A stretch of DNA of 64,000 nt from CAWJAP01 sp963834365 (GTDB taxonomy: Bacteria; Acidobacteriota; Vicinamibacteria; Vicinamibacterales; Vicinamibacteraceae), in the NCBI GenBank assembly GCA_963834365.1, contig CAWIBS010000009.1, positions 124,001-188,000 of the forward strand, given 5' to 3'. The position numbers and the translations under genes are program-made. The stretch's first letter is position 1. Every line of letters begins with the position of its first letter. Below the pieces are notes generated by a model. The model was not told where the DNA came from and ran no database searches. It worked only from the letters and a program-made list of their open reading frames with translations. This document shows, piece by piece, positions 9,803 to 19,572 of this stretch.

Positions 9803-10903
9803 TCAGCGGGCGGCCGTCACCATCAGCTCGACGAGGCCGTCGGCGGCCACCAGGCCCGTCTGGACGACGACCCCCGCCGGAAGACCCTGCGGGAACACCG
9901 TCGCCATCTCGGCGAGCACCTCGCCGGCCGTTGCCACGTCGGTGACGTAGAGCACGCCCTCACGCACGTCGGCCCAGGCCTGTCCGGCACGCTCGAGCGT
10001 CTGTCCGATGCGGGCCAGCATCTCGGCCGCCTGCGCCGCCACATTGGCGCGCGTCGCCTCCGTGTTCCCCAACATGCCCGACGCGAACACGCGGCCGCCA
10101 GCGAACACCGCCGAACTGAGCGGCAGCGATCCGAGCGGCCCGATCACTCGGCGCGCCTCGTCCTTGACGGCGACCAGCGTGATTTCGACATCGATCTCCG
10201 GGCTCATGAGCTCGGTGACAACGGTCGCCCGGGCAGGGGGATCGGCGGCGAACACTGCGCCGTAGGCGTCATTCATCAGGCCGAACGCGCCGGCGCTGGT
10301 GATGTAGACGCGCGAGCTGACGACGTCGGCGCACTCGAAGCCTCCCGCGGCGAGCAGCTCGCGCGCGTTGTCGAGCACGACGCGTGTCTGGATGGCGGCG
10401 TCGCCTTCGACGCTGCTGTTGTCCCGGCCGCGCCGCGGGACCAGCCCGGCGAGAAACAGCGTGTCGCCGCTGCGGATGCCGTAGCTGTACGGATGCTTCG
10501 ACTTCGGCCACCCGGCCGGGTGCACGACCTCACGCGGCTCGCCGGGCGCGACGAGGACCATCGAGATCTCGACCAGCGCATTCGTGTCCCGCAACCCGGC
10601 CACGACCGTGGTCCTCGCGGGAGGGTCGTTCGGGAACACCGGCGCATAGGCCTGGTTCATCGCCGCGAAATCCGCGGCCCGGCGGAGATAGACGTTGACC
10701 TTCGCCGCGCGATCGAGGGACGCGCCCGCACGCGCCGCCGCGGCGGCGAGATTGGCCAGCGCCTGACGCGTCTGCGCGGTCACGTCGCCCGACGCGAGCT
10801 GGCCGGACTCGCTCGTGCCTGCGGCGGCGGAGAGCACGATGAAACGCCCGAGCCTCGACGACTCGGCAAACGTGTGAGCGGGTATCGGCGCCGGTGAGGT
10901 CAT
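9803..10903 (-). CDS. Three-domain fused RidA/YjgF-family protein
   Basis: RidA proteins hydrolyse reactive enamine/imine intermediates such as 2-aminoacrylate and normally act as trimers of about 13-kDa subunits. This 366-aa protein has three successive RidA domains, at about 1-120, 121-248 and 249-366. Domain 1 shows SLDRAAKVNVYLRRAADF and PPARTTVV (Arg97). Domain 2 shows CADVVSSRVYITSAGAF and PPARATVV (Arg225). Domain 3 keeps the fold (WADVREGVLYVTDVATAGEV) but has Gly344 where the substrate-carboxylate-binding Arg should be (LPAGVVVQ). No signal peptide is seen, so it is probably cytoplasmic. The polypeptide could fold as a pseudo-trimer with two canonical sites. Confidence 0.85.
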   Translation of the reverse strand: MTSPAPIPAHTFAESSRLGRFIVLSAAAGTSESGQLASGDVTAQTRQALANLAAAAARAGASLDRAAKVNVYLRRAADFAAMNQAYAPVFPNDPPARTTVVAGLRDTNALVEISMVLVAPGEPREVVHPAGWPKSKHPYSYGIRSGDTLFLAGLVPRRGRDNSSVEGDAAIQTRVVLDNARELLAAGGFECADVVSSRVYITSAGAFGLMNDAYGAVFAADPPARATVVTELMSPEIDVEITLVAVKDEARRVIGPLGSLPLSSAVFAGGRVFASGMLGNTEATRANVAAQAAEMLARIGQTLERAGQAWADVREGVLYVTDVATAGEVLAEMATVFPQGLPAGVVVQTGLVAADGLVELMVTAAR

Positions 10904-10962
10904 GATGAGGCGTCATTCTACGGCAGGCCCGGCCCGGCGGAGCGCCGTGCTAAGCTGCCGGC

Positions 10963-11500
10963 ATGATCCCGATCCGCCGGCACCTACGCACTCGTCAGCA
11001 CCAGCCAGGGCGACTTCGTCATCCGCCTGCACGAGCAGGCGGCGCCGAAGACCGTCGCCAACTTCGTCGGCCTCGCCGAGGGCACGCAGGCGTGGAAGGA
11101 TCCGGTGACGGGCGAGTCGATCACGCGGCCGTTCTACGACGGGCTCACGTTCCACCGGGTCATCGACGGCTTCATGATTCAGGGCGGGTGTCCGCTCGGC
11201 ACGGGCACGGGCGGGCCCGGCTACAAGTTCGCGGACGAGTTCTCGCGCGAGCTCCGGCACGACAAGGCCGGCATCCTGTCGATGGCCAACTCCGGCCCGA
11301 ATACCAACGGCAGCCAGTTCTTCATCACGCTCGCGCCGACGCCGCACCTCGACAACCGGCACTCGGTGTTCGGCGAGGTCGTCGAGGGCCTCGATGTGGT
11401 CAAGAAGATTGGACGGGTGACAACCGGTCGCCAGGATCGGCCCGTCGAGCCCGTCATCGTGAAGAAAGTGACCATCGACCGGGTGCCTGCGACGACGTGA
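10963..11500 (+). CDS. Cyclophilin-type peptidyl-prolyl cis-trans isomerase (frame break near start)
   Basis: This small cytosolic cyclophilin catalyses prolyl isomerisation. It has the typical bacterial PpiB order: GDFVIRLHEQAAPKTVANFV, then FYDGLTFHRVIDGFMIQGG with the catalytic Arg, FADEF, GILSMANSGPNTNGSQFFIT, LDNRHSVFGEV and GLDVVKKI. The frame carrying this similarity has an in-frame TGA at 10964 and no start before an internal ATG at 11105, which would delete the first beta-strands. The ATG at 10963 is well placed, and one base lost or gained between 10964 and 10979 would connect it to the family sequence. I therefore place the start at 10963. Confidence 0.85.
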
Positions 11501-11522
11501 CATCCGGCGCCGGGCCGCGATC

Positions 11523-13069
11523 CTACGTTCGCAGCCGGAAGCGCTGGATCTTGCCGGTCGCGGTCTTCGGGAGCGCGTCCACGAACTCCACCCATCTCGG
11601 GTACTTGTAAGGCGCGATGCGCTCGCGGACGAAGGCCTGGATGCCGCGCGCGAGCTCGTGGCCGACCTCGATTCCCGGCCGCACGACGACGAACGCCTTC
11701 GGCTTGATCAGCCCGTCGGCATCGGCCGCACCGACCACCGCACACTCGAACACGGCCTCGTGCGCGAGAATCGTGTGCTCGACTTCAACCGGGGACACCC
11801 AGATCCCGCCCACCTTCAGCATGTCGTCGTCGCGGCCGCAAAACACGTAGAACCCGTCGGCCTCGCGGACATAGCGATCCCCCGTGGCGACCCAGTGTCC
11901 CTGGAAGGTCGCCCTGGTCTTCTCGTGCTGCGTCCAGTAGCCTGCCCCGGCGCTGTCGCCGCGGACGAGCAGCGAACCCACCTCGCCGGTTGGCGTCTCG
12001 CGTCCCTGCTCGTCCACGAGGCGCGCGGCGTAGCCCGGGACCTCGGTCCCGGACGTGCCGGGACGGCATGCTCCCGGACGGTTCGAAATGAAGATGTGCA
12101 GCAGCTCGGTCGATCCGATACCGTCGACGATCTCGAGCCCGAACCGATCCCGCCAGCGGTTGAAGATCTCCGGCGGCAGCGACTCGCCCGCCGACACGCA
12201 GACGCGCAACGACGAGAGATCGTCACGGGTCACCCGGGCGACCTGCAACATCGATCCGAACAGCGTCGGCACGCCGAAGAAGATGGTCGGCCGGTGGCGT
12301 GCGATGGCGTCGAACAGCGCCTCGGGCCCCAGGCGCCTCGAGTGAACGACCGTCTCCGCGCCGAGGGCGAACGGGAAGGTCAGGCTGTTTCCGAGCCCGT
12401 ACGCGAAGAACAGCTTGGCGGCCGAGAGCGTGCGATCGGCCGCGGTCATGCCCAGCACGCCCCGCGCGTAGCCTTCGACCGTCGCCACCGCATCGCGCTG
12501 AAGGTGGATGACGCCCTTCGGCACCCCGGTGCTTCCTGAGCTGTACAGCCAGAACGCCGGCTCGTCGGCAAAGGTGTCGGCGGTGTCGAGCGTGCTCGGG
12601 CTGGACCGACGATCAGCGCGTCGAAGGACAGCAGCGGCCCCCGCCCCTCGCCGGCGACGAGGACGTGCCGCAGGCGTCCTGCCAGGTGCACGATCGGCAG
12701 CACTTCCGGCAGCAACGCCTCGCTCACCACCACCAGTACCGCGCGGCTGTCCTGGAGCAGATACGCGTAGTCGGCCTGCCGCAGCAGCGTGTTGACCGGA
12801 ACCGGGATCCCGCCAATCTTGATCGCGCCGAGGAACGCGGCATAGAAGGCGGGCGAATCGTGCAGCACCAGCACGACGCGCTGCTCGGGGGCGAGGCCCA
12901 GCGATCGAAAGGCCTGGCCGGCCTGGTTCGACAGCGCCTCGATCGCCGCATAGGTGAGCGGCACATCGTCGGCCAGGACCGCGACCGAAGAGCCCCGCCC
13001 TTCGCGGACGTGCCGGGTCACCAGCCAGTCGGCCAGATTGAAGCGCGTCCTCGAATCGTCGGCGGGCAT
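11523..13069 (-). CDS. Benzoate-CoA ligase-family acyl-CoA synthetase (one frame break)
   Basis: This adenylate-forming enzyme activates a carboxylate, by family an aromatic acid such as benzoate or 4-hydroxybenzoate, to its CoA thioester. The N-terminal part shows FNLADWLVTRHVREGRG, VLVLHDSPAFYAAFLGAIKIGG and VPVNTLLRQADYAYLLQDS. The frame shifts near 12595 and resumes at TADTFADEPAFWLYSSG (P-loop motif GSTGVPKG), FFAYGLGNSLTFPFALGAE, the acceptor-specificity region VDGIGSTELLHIF, the hinge VFCGRDDDMLKVGGIWVSP, and the terminal catalytic Lys in PKTATGKIQRF. The joined length, about 515 aa, is usual for the family. No aromatic-degradation partners are nearby, so the substrate is unproven. Confidence 0.85.
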
Positions 13070-13076
13070 TCGAGGT

Positions 13077-13327
13077 CGCTTGGTCTTCGGTCTTCAGTTT
13101 GGCTACGGGCTACGGGCTGCGGACTACGGGGCTTGCGAAAAAAAGAAGGATGGCGGGTCCGTAGCCCGCAGCCGGTACTCGGCGTCGGTCTTCAGTTCAG
13201 TCTTCAGTCGGTCTTCGGTCGTCGGTCTTCGGTCCTCGGTCCTTGGTCGCTGGTCGCTGGTCGTTGGTCTTTGGTCCCACTGATCCCTGATGCCTGGTGC
13301 CTGGTCCCTGATGCCTGATGCCTGGTC
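13077..13327. repeat. Heptamer composite repeat element 2
   Basis: The gap between the ligase start and the permease stop is fully occupied by 7-bp-period words: GGTCTTC words, a CTACGGG/CTGCGGA block (13102-13130), the core GGGCTTGCGAAA, GTAGCCC words (13160-13172), a long GGTCTTC/GGTCGCT run (13197-13275), and TGATGCC/TGGTCCC words that end in the TGA stop of the permease at 13326-13328. It is arranged as in the elements at 7.1, 24.3, 24.5 and 33.7 kb. Confidence 0.75.
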
Positions 13328-14918
13328 AAGTGCGTTCGTCGAGGCTCACGAGGCGCTGGCGCAGGGCAACCTCGCCGACGATGTTGAGCGCGGCAAGGCC
13401 GACGAGCATGGCCGTCGTCCCGGCGACGGTGGCGTAGGTCAGCCGCAGGACGAACGTCAGCGTCGTCCCGATGAAGGTGACGATCAGGATGGAGACGATC
13501 GTGGACGCTGTGAGGCGGCCGCGGCGGATCGGACTGGCGAACGGGATCTCGGGGTTGAGCAGCAGGTCGAACACGAGCACGAGGTGACTGAGCAGGCCGA
13601 GCACGCTCATGTGGATCAGAATCGACACCGGCTTCCCCACCATCGAGACGTAGAAGACCCCGAGCAGCAACAGATACGGCACCAGGAAGTACGCGGCCAC
13701 GAAGTTCCTGGCGGCGACGACGAGGGCGGGCCTGCTCGCCGGTGTGCCGTGGAAGATCCACGCGGCGCGATGGGAGTCGCTCTGGCTGAGGGCGCCGCGG
13801 ATCATCGTCGGGAAGAGCATCACGGCCAGATACACGAGCGGCTCGCCGGGGCCCGGCGAGAAGGGATCCAGGGCGTCCGACCACAGACCGCTCGCGAGAT
13901 TTACCAGCGTCAACGGCAATATCGACAACACCGTCAGCCGGAAACGCTGATCGTAGCGAAACTGGGCGCGCACGAGGAGGGCGATTGCGCGTGCCTCGCC
14001 GTGGCGGAACAAGAGGCCCGGCCGCAGGGCCCGTCCCCGCTGCGCGCTGGCCACGATCGACGCGGCCTGGCCGAGCTCGCCGAGGCGCTGGGCGTAGTCG
14101 ATCGACAGGCGGCCGGCGACAAACCAGCCGGTCACCGCGGCGCCGGCGACCGAGAGCGCGGCACCGGTCACGTCGATCGCCGTGCGCTGGCCGGCTGCAA
14201 GCGTCACCCAGGCCGCGAACCACGACGCCGGATTGACGAGCGTCCACCATGCCTTGGGCAGCGCGAGATCCTGCACGAATGCCTCGCCGAGCAGGATGGG
14301 CACGATCATGTAGCTCCCGTAGACGACGAAGCCGAAGCACAGCTGCAGATACGAGAGGGCTCCCGTGAGCCTTGCGGCTGGCACCAGCCGCAGCACGCCG
14401 ACGTAGAGAGCCACCACGGCGAGCATTACCGTCAGCGCCGCAGCCGCCGCAGCCGCCGCCGCCACCAGGGCGACGATGGCGCCGCCGTGACGGGCGATGA
14501 ACAGGGCGACGAGCGGGGCGGCGCTGAACGATGCGGTGATGGCCCAGAGGTAGACCGTCACGCTCGTCAGCCGCGCGGCGAAGAAGGTCGGCGAGGTCAC
14601 CGGCTGGAACGCCAGCTGGCGATAGTCCGCCGGCGACAACACGATGGCCTGATACTCGATGAGCAGGCTCGACGCCACGACGAACCCGAGGACGAACACG
14701 AACGCCGTCATCGACAGGTAGAGGTCCGGACAGACGGCCATCAGGATCGACACGCCGAGTCCCATCAGTCCGAACAGCACCAGCGAGCTGATCAGCCCGA
14801 CGACACCGCCACGCGGTGCGTTGAAGTTGAAGGTACGTCCGCCCGATCGCAGGTCAGAGCGGAGCGACGCGATGACCAGCGCCCGCCACTGCACGATGTC
14901 GATCGCGGGGAAGATCAT
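13326..14918 (-). CDS. ABC-2-type transporter permease-like integral membrane protein
   Basis: This 530-aa hydrophobic protein has at least ten predicted membrane segments, for example VVGLISSLVLFGLMGLGVSIL, FVFVLGFVVASSLLIEYQAI, a very Ala-rich helix near 150-175, and C-terminal STIVSILIVTFIGTTLTFVL. The order ATPase-permease on one strand with a 72-bp spacer makes it the membrane partner of the ABC ATPase upstream. The substrate is unknown; ABC-2-like pairs of this layout usually export drugs, lipids or polysaccharides, or regulate membrane proteins. The ATG at 14918 directly follows a 9-bp tandem repeat, and no Shine-Dalgarno is visible. Confidence 0.75.
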   Translation of the reverse strand: MIFPAIDIVQWRALVIASLRSDLRSGGRTFNFNAPRGGVVGLISSLVLFGLMGLGVSILMAVCPDLYLSMTAFVFVLGFVVASSLLIEYQAIVLSPADYRQLAFQPVTSPTFFAARLTSVTVYLWAITASFSAAPLVALFIARHGGAIVALVAAAAAAAAALTVMLAVVALYVGVLRLVPAARLTGALSYLQLCFGFVVYGSYMIVPILLGEAFVQDLALPKAWWTLVNPASWFAAWVTLAAGQRTAIDVTGAALSVAGAAVTGWFVAGRLSIDYAQRLGELGQAASIVASAQRGRALRPGLLFRHGEARAIALLVRAQFRYDQRFRLTVLSILPLTLVNLASGLWSDALDPFSPGPGEPLVYLAVMLFPTMIRGALSQSDSHRAAWIFHGTPASRPALVVAARNFVAAYFLVPYLLLLGVFYVSMVGKPVSILIHMSVLGLLSHLVLVFDLLLNPEIPFASPIRRGRLTASTIVSILIVTFIGTTLTFVLRLTYATVAGTTAMLVGLAALNIVGEVALRQRLVSLDERT

Positions 14919-14990
14919 GGCTGGAGCGGCTGGAGCGGCTGGAGCGGGCTGGAGCGGCTGGACGCTGGGCGATGGAGCGGCTGGAGCGGC
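14919..14990. repeat. 9-bp tandem repeat between ABC ATPase and permease genes
   Basis: The whole spacer consists of degenerate copies of CTGGAGCGG (plus strand), with one longer and one diverged unit in the middle. It abuts the permease start codon and ends at the TAA of the ATPase, so it replaces the expected ribosome-binding region. Copy-number slippage would change the distance between the coupled genes. Confidence 0.7.
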
Positions 14991-15758
14991 TTAGACGCGC
15001 TCGAGAGCGGCCAGGAAGTCGGCGGTGACGGAGCCGGCGTCAGCGCCTCCGGTCAATCGATTGAAGGCGAGCTCCAGGGTGGCGGCGCCGGTCTGTTGCA
15101 CGAGCTCGGCGGCGGTGCCTTCGGCGATCTTGCGGCCGCGGTCGATGATGACGATGCGCGAGCAGATGCGCTCGACCACATCGAGGATGTGCGAACAGAA
15201 GAGCACCGTCCGGCCCTGCGCCGCCAGGCGCTTCAACAGCTCCTTGACGACGATCGCGACGTTGGCGTCGAGGCCTTCGAGCGGCTCGTCGAGAAACAGG
15301 ACGTCCGGCTTGTGCAGGAGCGCCGCCGCGAGCACGACCTTCTGTTTCATGCCCTTCGAGAACTCGAACATGCGGTGACTGCGGCGCTCGTCCAGCCCGA
15401 ACAGGTCGAGGAGCTCGTCTGCCCGCGCCCGGCGCGTCCGGGCGTCGAGGTGGTGCAGGCATCCGACGAGCTCGAGGTACTCGTCTGGCGAGAGCGCCTC
15501 GTACAGCACGCCCGACTCGGGCACCAATCCGATCCGGCGCTTGACCTCGAGCGCCTGCGACCCGACGTCGAAGCCGGCGACCGTGGCGCTGCCGCTCGTC
15601 GCACGGATCATCCCCGTGAGAATGCCGACGGCCGTGGACTTGCCGGCGCCGTTCGGGCCCAGGAACCCCAGAATCTCGCCGGGGTGCGCCTCGAAGCTCA
15701 CGTCCGCGAGCGCGCGGGTCGCCGCGTAGTCCTTGGTGAGGTGCCGCGCCGAGATCAC
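14991..15758 (-). CDS. ABC transporter ATP-binding protein
   Basis: This 255-aa cytoplasmic ATPase powers the permease encoded next to it. It has Walker A GPNGAGKST (34-42), Q-loop region GLVPESGVLYEAL, signature FSKGMKQKV in place of the strict LSGGQ, Walker B VLFLDEP followed by LEGLDANV, and the H-loop FCSHILDVVERI. The pattern (YxALSxxEYL, FSKGMKQK) is that of the CcmA/NatA-type exporters with ABC-2 permeases. The start is the ATG at 15758. The gene is divergent from the cupredoxin gene. Confidence 0.92.
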   Translation of the reverse strand: MISARHLTKDYAATRALADVSFEAHPGEILGFLGPNGAGKSTAVGILTGMIRATSGSATVAGFDVGSQALEVKRRIGLVPESGVLYEALSPDEYLELVGCLHHLDARTRRARADELLDLFGLDERRSHRMFEFSKGMKQKVVLAAALLHKPDVLFLDEPLEGLDANVAIVVKELLKRLAAQGRTVLFCSHILDVVERICSRIVIIDRGRKIAEGTAAELVQQTGAATLELAFNRLTGGADAGSVTADFLAALERV

Positions 15759-15874
15759 GGCGGGATGATACGGCGTTTTCCCGCGCGACCGGCGCCGCCG
15801 GCGTCGGGCCGATCACGGCGTGCTGCAACGGACGCGGGAAATATGCGAGAGTAATCGACGGAGGACTCTGACTC

Positions 15875-16339
15875 ATGCGCATGCGTATCCCCACACTCCT
15901 CGCCCTGACGGCCCTGGCGCTCCCGCCGACGCCGCTGGCGAGTATCGCCGCAGCCGCCCCCCGAACGATCGAGATCACCGGCAGCGACGACATGAAATAC
16001 AGCGTCATCGAGATCAAGGCGAAGCGCGGCGAGGAGCTCCGCGTCGTGGTGAAGGGCATCGGCAAGATGCCCAAGGTGGCCATGCAGCACAATTTCATCC
16101 TGCTCGCCCTCAAGGCCGACCCCGTCGCCTTCTCGAACGCCGCGGCCCTGGCCCGCACGACCGACTACAATCCGCCGGCCCTCAAGGCGCAGGTCCTCGC
16201 CGCGAGCGGCATGGCCGGCAACGGCGAGACGACCGAAGTGACGTTCAAGGCGCCCGCGACGCCAGGGAAATACACGTATCTCTGCACGTTCCCCGGCCAC
16301 TTCATCTCCGGCATGAAAGGCACGCTGATCGTGCAGTGA
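15875..16339 (+). CDS. Azurin/plastocyanin-like type 1 copper protein
   Basis: This 154-aa periplasmic cupredoxin has a signal peptide (about 1-28, ending SIAAAAP) and one blue-copper domain. The ligands are all visible: His72 in MQHNF, then Cys137, His142 and Met147 in the LCTFPGHFISGMKG loop, the classical azurin spacing. It should shuttle electrons between periplasmic redox partners. A good ribosome-binding site (GGAGGA) precedes the ATG at 15875. The next gene is on the same strand but unrelated in function. Confidence 0.9.
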   Translation: MRMRIPTLLALTALALPPTPLASIAAAAPRTIEITGSDDMKYSVIEIKAKRGEELRVVVKGIGKMPKVAMQHNFILLALKADPVAFSNAAALARTTDYNPPALKAQVLAASGMAGNGETTEVTFKAPATPGKYTYLCTFPGHFISGMKGTLIVQ

Positions 16340-16430
16340 ACCGCGGGACCGCCCGGGTCAGGGTTCGTCGTGCTCTGCGCGGACGAGTCCTGACCCGCGG
16401 TCGTCAATCTGATATGGTCGGCGCGTCGTC

Positions 16431-18395
16431 ATGCGAACCTCGCGCCTCGTGCCGGCCCTCCTCGCCGTCAGCGTCGCTCTGACGCTCGCCCAGACCCGAT
16501 CGACATCGACGCTCACGCCGGGGGCGCGCGTCCTGCTCGACGCCCACAACTGCTACCCGGAGGCTGATCGCTGGGCGGATCGGATCGATCGCGCGCTGGC
16601 GACCGGCCTCCCCGTGGCGATCGAACAGGATCTCGTCTGGTACGCGGACCCGGCCACGGGCAAGGCCCGCAGCATCGTCTCGCACGGCGAGCCGTTCACC
16701 GGACGCGAGCCGTCACTCGAAGACCCATTTCTTCGAGCGCATTCGCCCGCTGGTCGAGAAGGCGCTGCGCCGAGGGCCGTCGCGAGACCTGGCCGCTCGT
16801 CGTGCTCAACCTCGATCTGAAGACGAACGAAGCCCGAGCACCACGCGGCGATGTGGGACGACGCTCGGCAGAGTACGAATCGTGGCTGACGACCGCCGAG
16901 CGGGGCGCCGACGCGCGCGCGTCCGATGCCGCTCGTCGGTGGGGCCGGTGCTGGTGCTCACCGGCAACCCCGACTCGCAGCAGGCCGCGTTTCACGATCG
17001 GCTGCCGCCCGGGGCGAAGCTGCGGCTCTTCGGCGCGCTCCGCGTCGACCTCGAGAAGAAGGTCGGCCGGGGACGCGAGGCGGTTCCGCAAGCTTGCGTC
17101 GCTCGCGGCCGACGAGCTGATCGCGAGCGACGGCCACCAACTACCGGCGCTGGGTGAATTTCCCGTGGGCGGTGGTCGAGCGTGGCGGCCAGGCGCGAGG
17201 CCGGCGGCCTGGACGGCCGCCGACGACGGCGCGCCTGAAGGCGCTCGTCGATCGCGCGCACGCCTCGGGACTCTGGATTCGTTTCTACACGCTGAACGGC
17301 CACAGCGAGGCCGAGTCACAGGGCTGGAGCGCCGGCTACAACTTCGGATCGATCGAGGCGGCTCGCGAACGGTTCCGCGCCGCGATCGCCGCCGGCGTCG
17401 ACTTCATCGCGTCGGATCAGTACGAAGCGCTGTCGGCGGTGCTCCCGACGCCGCGGGCCCAGGCCGCCGCGCAGCTGCGCTGGTACAAGGGCAACACCCA
17501 CACGCACACGCTCAACAGCGACGGCGACAGCACGCCCGACGAGGTCGCGCGCTGGTACCGCGAGCACGGCTATCAGTTCCTCGTGCTGAGCGATCACAAC
17601 TTCCTGACCGAGCGTCGACGGCCTCAACGCGCTGCATCGGGGCGGACGAGAGGTTCCTGCTGATCCGCGGCGAGGAGGTCACCGACGGGTTCGGCGGCAA
17701 GCCGATCCACGTCAACGGGCTCGGCGCTCGATCGCCTGGTGACGCCGCAGGGCGGCGCGTCGATCGTCGAGACCATGCAGCGCGAACGTCGACGCGATCC
17801 GCGCCGCCGACGGCGTGCCGCACATCAACCACCCGAACTTCCGCTGGGCGATCACCGCCGAGGAGCTCACGCGGTGCGGAACAACAAGCTGTTCGAGATC
17901 TTCAACGGCCATCCCGCAGGTGAACAACGCTCGGCGGCGGCGGCGTCCCGGGACTCGAGGCGGTCTGGGACCAGATCCTCTCGAGCGGCCAGATGGTCTA
18001 CGGCATCGCCGTCGACGATGCCCATCACTTCAAGCGGCCGTGGGATCCGGCGGCGTCGAAGCCGGGCCAGGGCTGGGTGGTGGTGCGGGCGCCGCGTCTC
18101 GAGGCGCGCGAGATCGTGCTCGCGCTCGAGCGCGGCGACTTCTACGCGTCGACCGGCGTGACGCTCGAAGGACGTCACCGTGACCGCGAAGAGCCTCTCG
18201 GTCACCGTCGAGTCGACGACGTTCAGCAAGTACCGCGTGCAGTTCATCGGCAGGGGCGGCGCGCTGCTCGCCGAGACAGACCGGCAACCCCGCGACCTAC
18301 ACGTTCAAGGGCGACGAAGGCTACGTGCGCGCGAAGCGTGCATCGAGTCGAACGGCGACATGGCGTGGGTGCAGCCCATCGCGGTGCGGCGGTAG
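16431..18395 (+). pseudogene. Exported phosphodiesterase-like/PHP-domain protein, reading frame broken many times
   Basis: The N-terminus has a signal peptide (RTSRLVPALLAVSVALTLAQ) and a PI-PLC/GDPD-like region (LLDAHNCYPEADRW, GLPVAIEQDLVWYADP, later WPLVVLNLDLKTNE, VLTGNPDSQQAAF, WIRFYTLNGH, GVDFIASDQYE). The second half is a PHP metal-dependent phosphoesterase: WYKGNTHTHTLNSDGDS, FLVLSDHNFLTE, RGEEVTD, GVPHINHPNFRWAI, FEIFNGHP, YGIAVDDAHHF. About a dozen +1/-1 changes are needed between 16.7 and 18.35 kb, after which homology always resumes. The product as sequenced cannot be made. It is either a decayed gene or an error-rich stretch; the clean start and stop (TAG at 18393) argue for the latter. 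The substrate is unknown. Confidence 0.6.
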
Positions 18396-18526
18396 TGGCA
18401 GATCCCACACCTGAAGGCCGAGTGCGGAATGCGCACAGACGTGGGGCGTCCTGCGTCTGCTAGGCTGAAGGCAGACTCCCAACGCAGGCATCCGGTATCA
18501 TGCCGGCTGCCGCTCCCGGAAGGCTC

Positions 18527-19572
18527 ATGACGTCCACAACAGCTCGGCTCACGACCACGGACCATCCGCCCGTCACCCCGGCCGCCTCGAGCCGGATCCG
18601 ACGCCCGAACGGAATCTCGGTCGGGCCTGCTCACGCGGAAGGTCGTCGGCCAGACGAGCGCGATGCAGAGCATCGTTCCGTACATCCAGATGCATCAGGC
18701 CGGGACTGAACCCGGAAGGGCGGCCCGTCGGGATCTTCCTGCTGCTGGGGCCGACGGGGACCGGCAAGACGCGGACCGTCGAAGCGCTCGCGGAAGTGCT
18801 GCACGGCAGCGACAAGAAGGTCGTGAAGGTGGACTGCGGCGAGTTCCAGTCGGACCACGAAGTCGCGAAGCTGATCGGCGCGCCGCCGGGCTACCTGGGG
18901 CATCGCGAAACACAGCCGGTGCTCACGCAGGACAAGCTGACCGGCGCGACGTCGGCCGACTGTCCGGTCTCGATCGTGCTGTTCGACGAGATCGAGAAGG
19001 CGGCGCCGGCGCTGTCAACGCTGCTGCTCGGCATCCTCGATCGCGCCACGCTCACGCTCGGCGACAACACGGTCGTCAACTTCGAGCAGAGCCTCATCTT
19101 CCTGACGAGCAACCTCGGCGCGCGCGAGATGATGAAGGAGATGCGGCCGGACCTGGGCTTCCAGGGCGTGGTCGACCGCAATCCGACCGATCTCGCGGCC
19201 AAGCTCGAGAGCATCGGCGTCGCCGCGGTGCGTCGACGCTTCTCGCCCGAGTTCGTCAATCGCATCGACGTCGTCATCACCTACCAGCCGCTCGACGAGC
19301 TGGCGCTGGCGGCGATCCTCGAGCAGCACATCGCCGACCTGCAGCGCCATGTCAACACGCGGCTCGGCAACCGATCGTTCGAGATCGAGGTGACGCCCGC
19401 GAGCAAGCGGTTCCTGCTCGAGCGCGGCACCAGCGCCGAGTACGGCGCCCGCGAGCTGAAGCGGACCATCCACCGGCACCTCACGCAGCCGCTCGCCGCG
19501 CTCGTCGCGCGCGGCGGCGTCGAGCCGGGCGCGCACGTGGTCGTGAGCTGGACCGAGGGCAGGAGAGCCTGA
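18527..19572 (+). CDS. ClpB/ClpA D2-like AAA+ ATPase (N-terminal frame breaks)
   Basis: This is a single AAA_2 unfoldase module. After a short leader (MTSTTARLTTTDHPP) homology runs KVVGQTSAMQSIVPYIQMHQAG, Walker A LLGPTGTGKT, KVDCGEFQSDHEVAKLIGAP, the pore-type GYLGH, Walker B IVLFDEIEKA, sensor 1 IFLTSNLGAREM, and arginine finger/sensor 2 RRRFSPEFVNRID and YGARELKRTIHRHL. Frame breaks lie near 18620 and 18705; the part from 18796 to 19572 is open. It lacks the ClpB N-domain, D1 and middle domain, so it is not a standard disaggregase. It is followed at once by a receiver domain, possibly in one protein. Confidence 0.78.

Noticed and set aside
8813..10897. Long plus-strand open frame (694 codons) opposite the TPR-like and RidA genes
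   Set aside because: Very Arg/His/Gly-rich with no domain; it is the antisense shadow of high-GC coding DNA. The opposite strand has clear RidA motifs.
9803..10903. Third RidA domain as a sequencing artefact of domain duplication
   Set aside because: The three domains are strongly diverged in sequence, so an assembly duplication is excluded.
13290..15854. Plus-strand open frame of 854 codons across the ABC exporter genes
   Set aside because: Low-complexity antisense product; the minus strand encodes a complete Walker A/B ATPase and a membrane protein.
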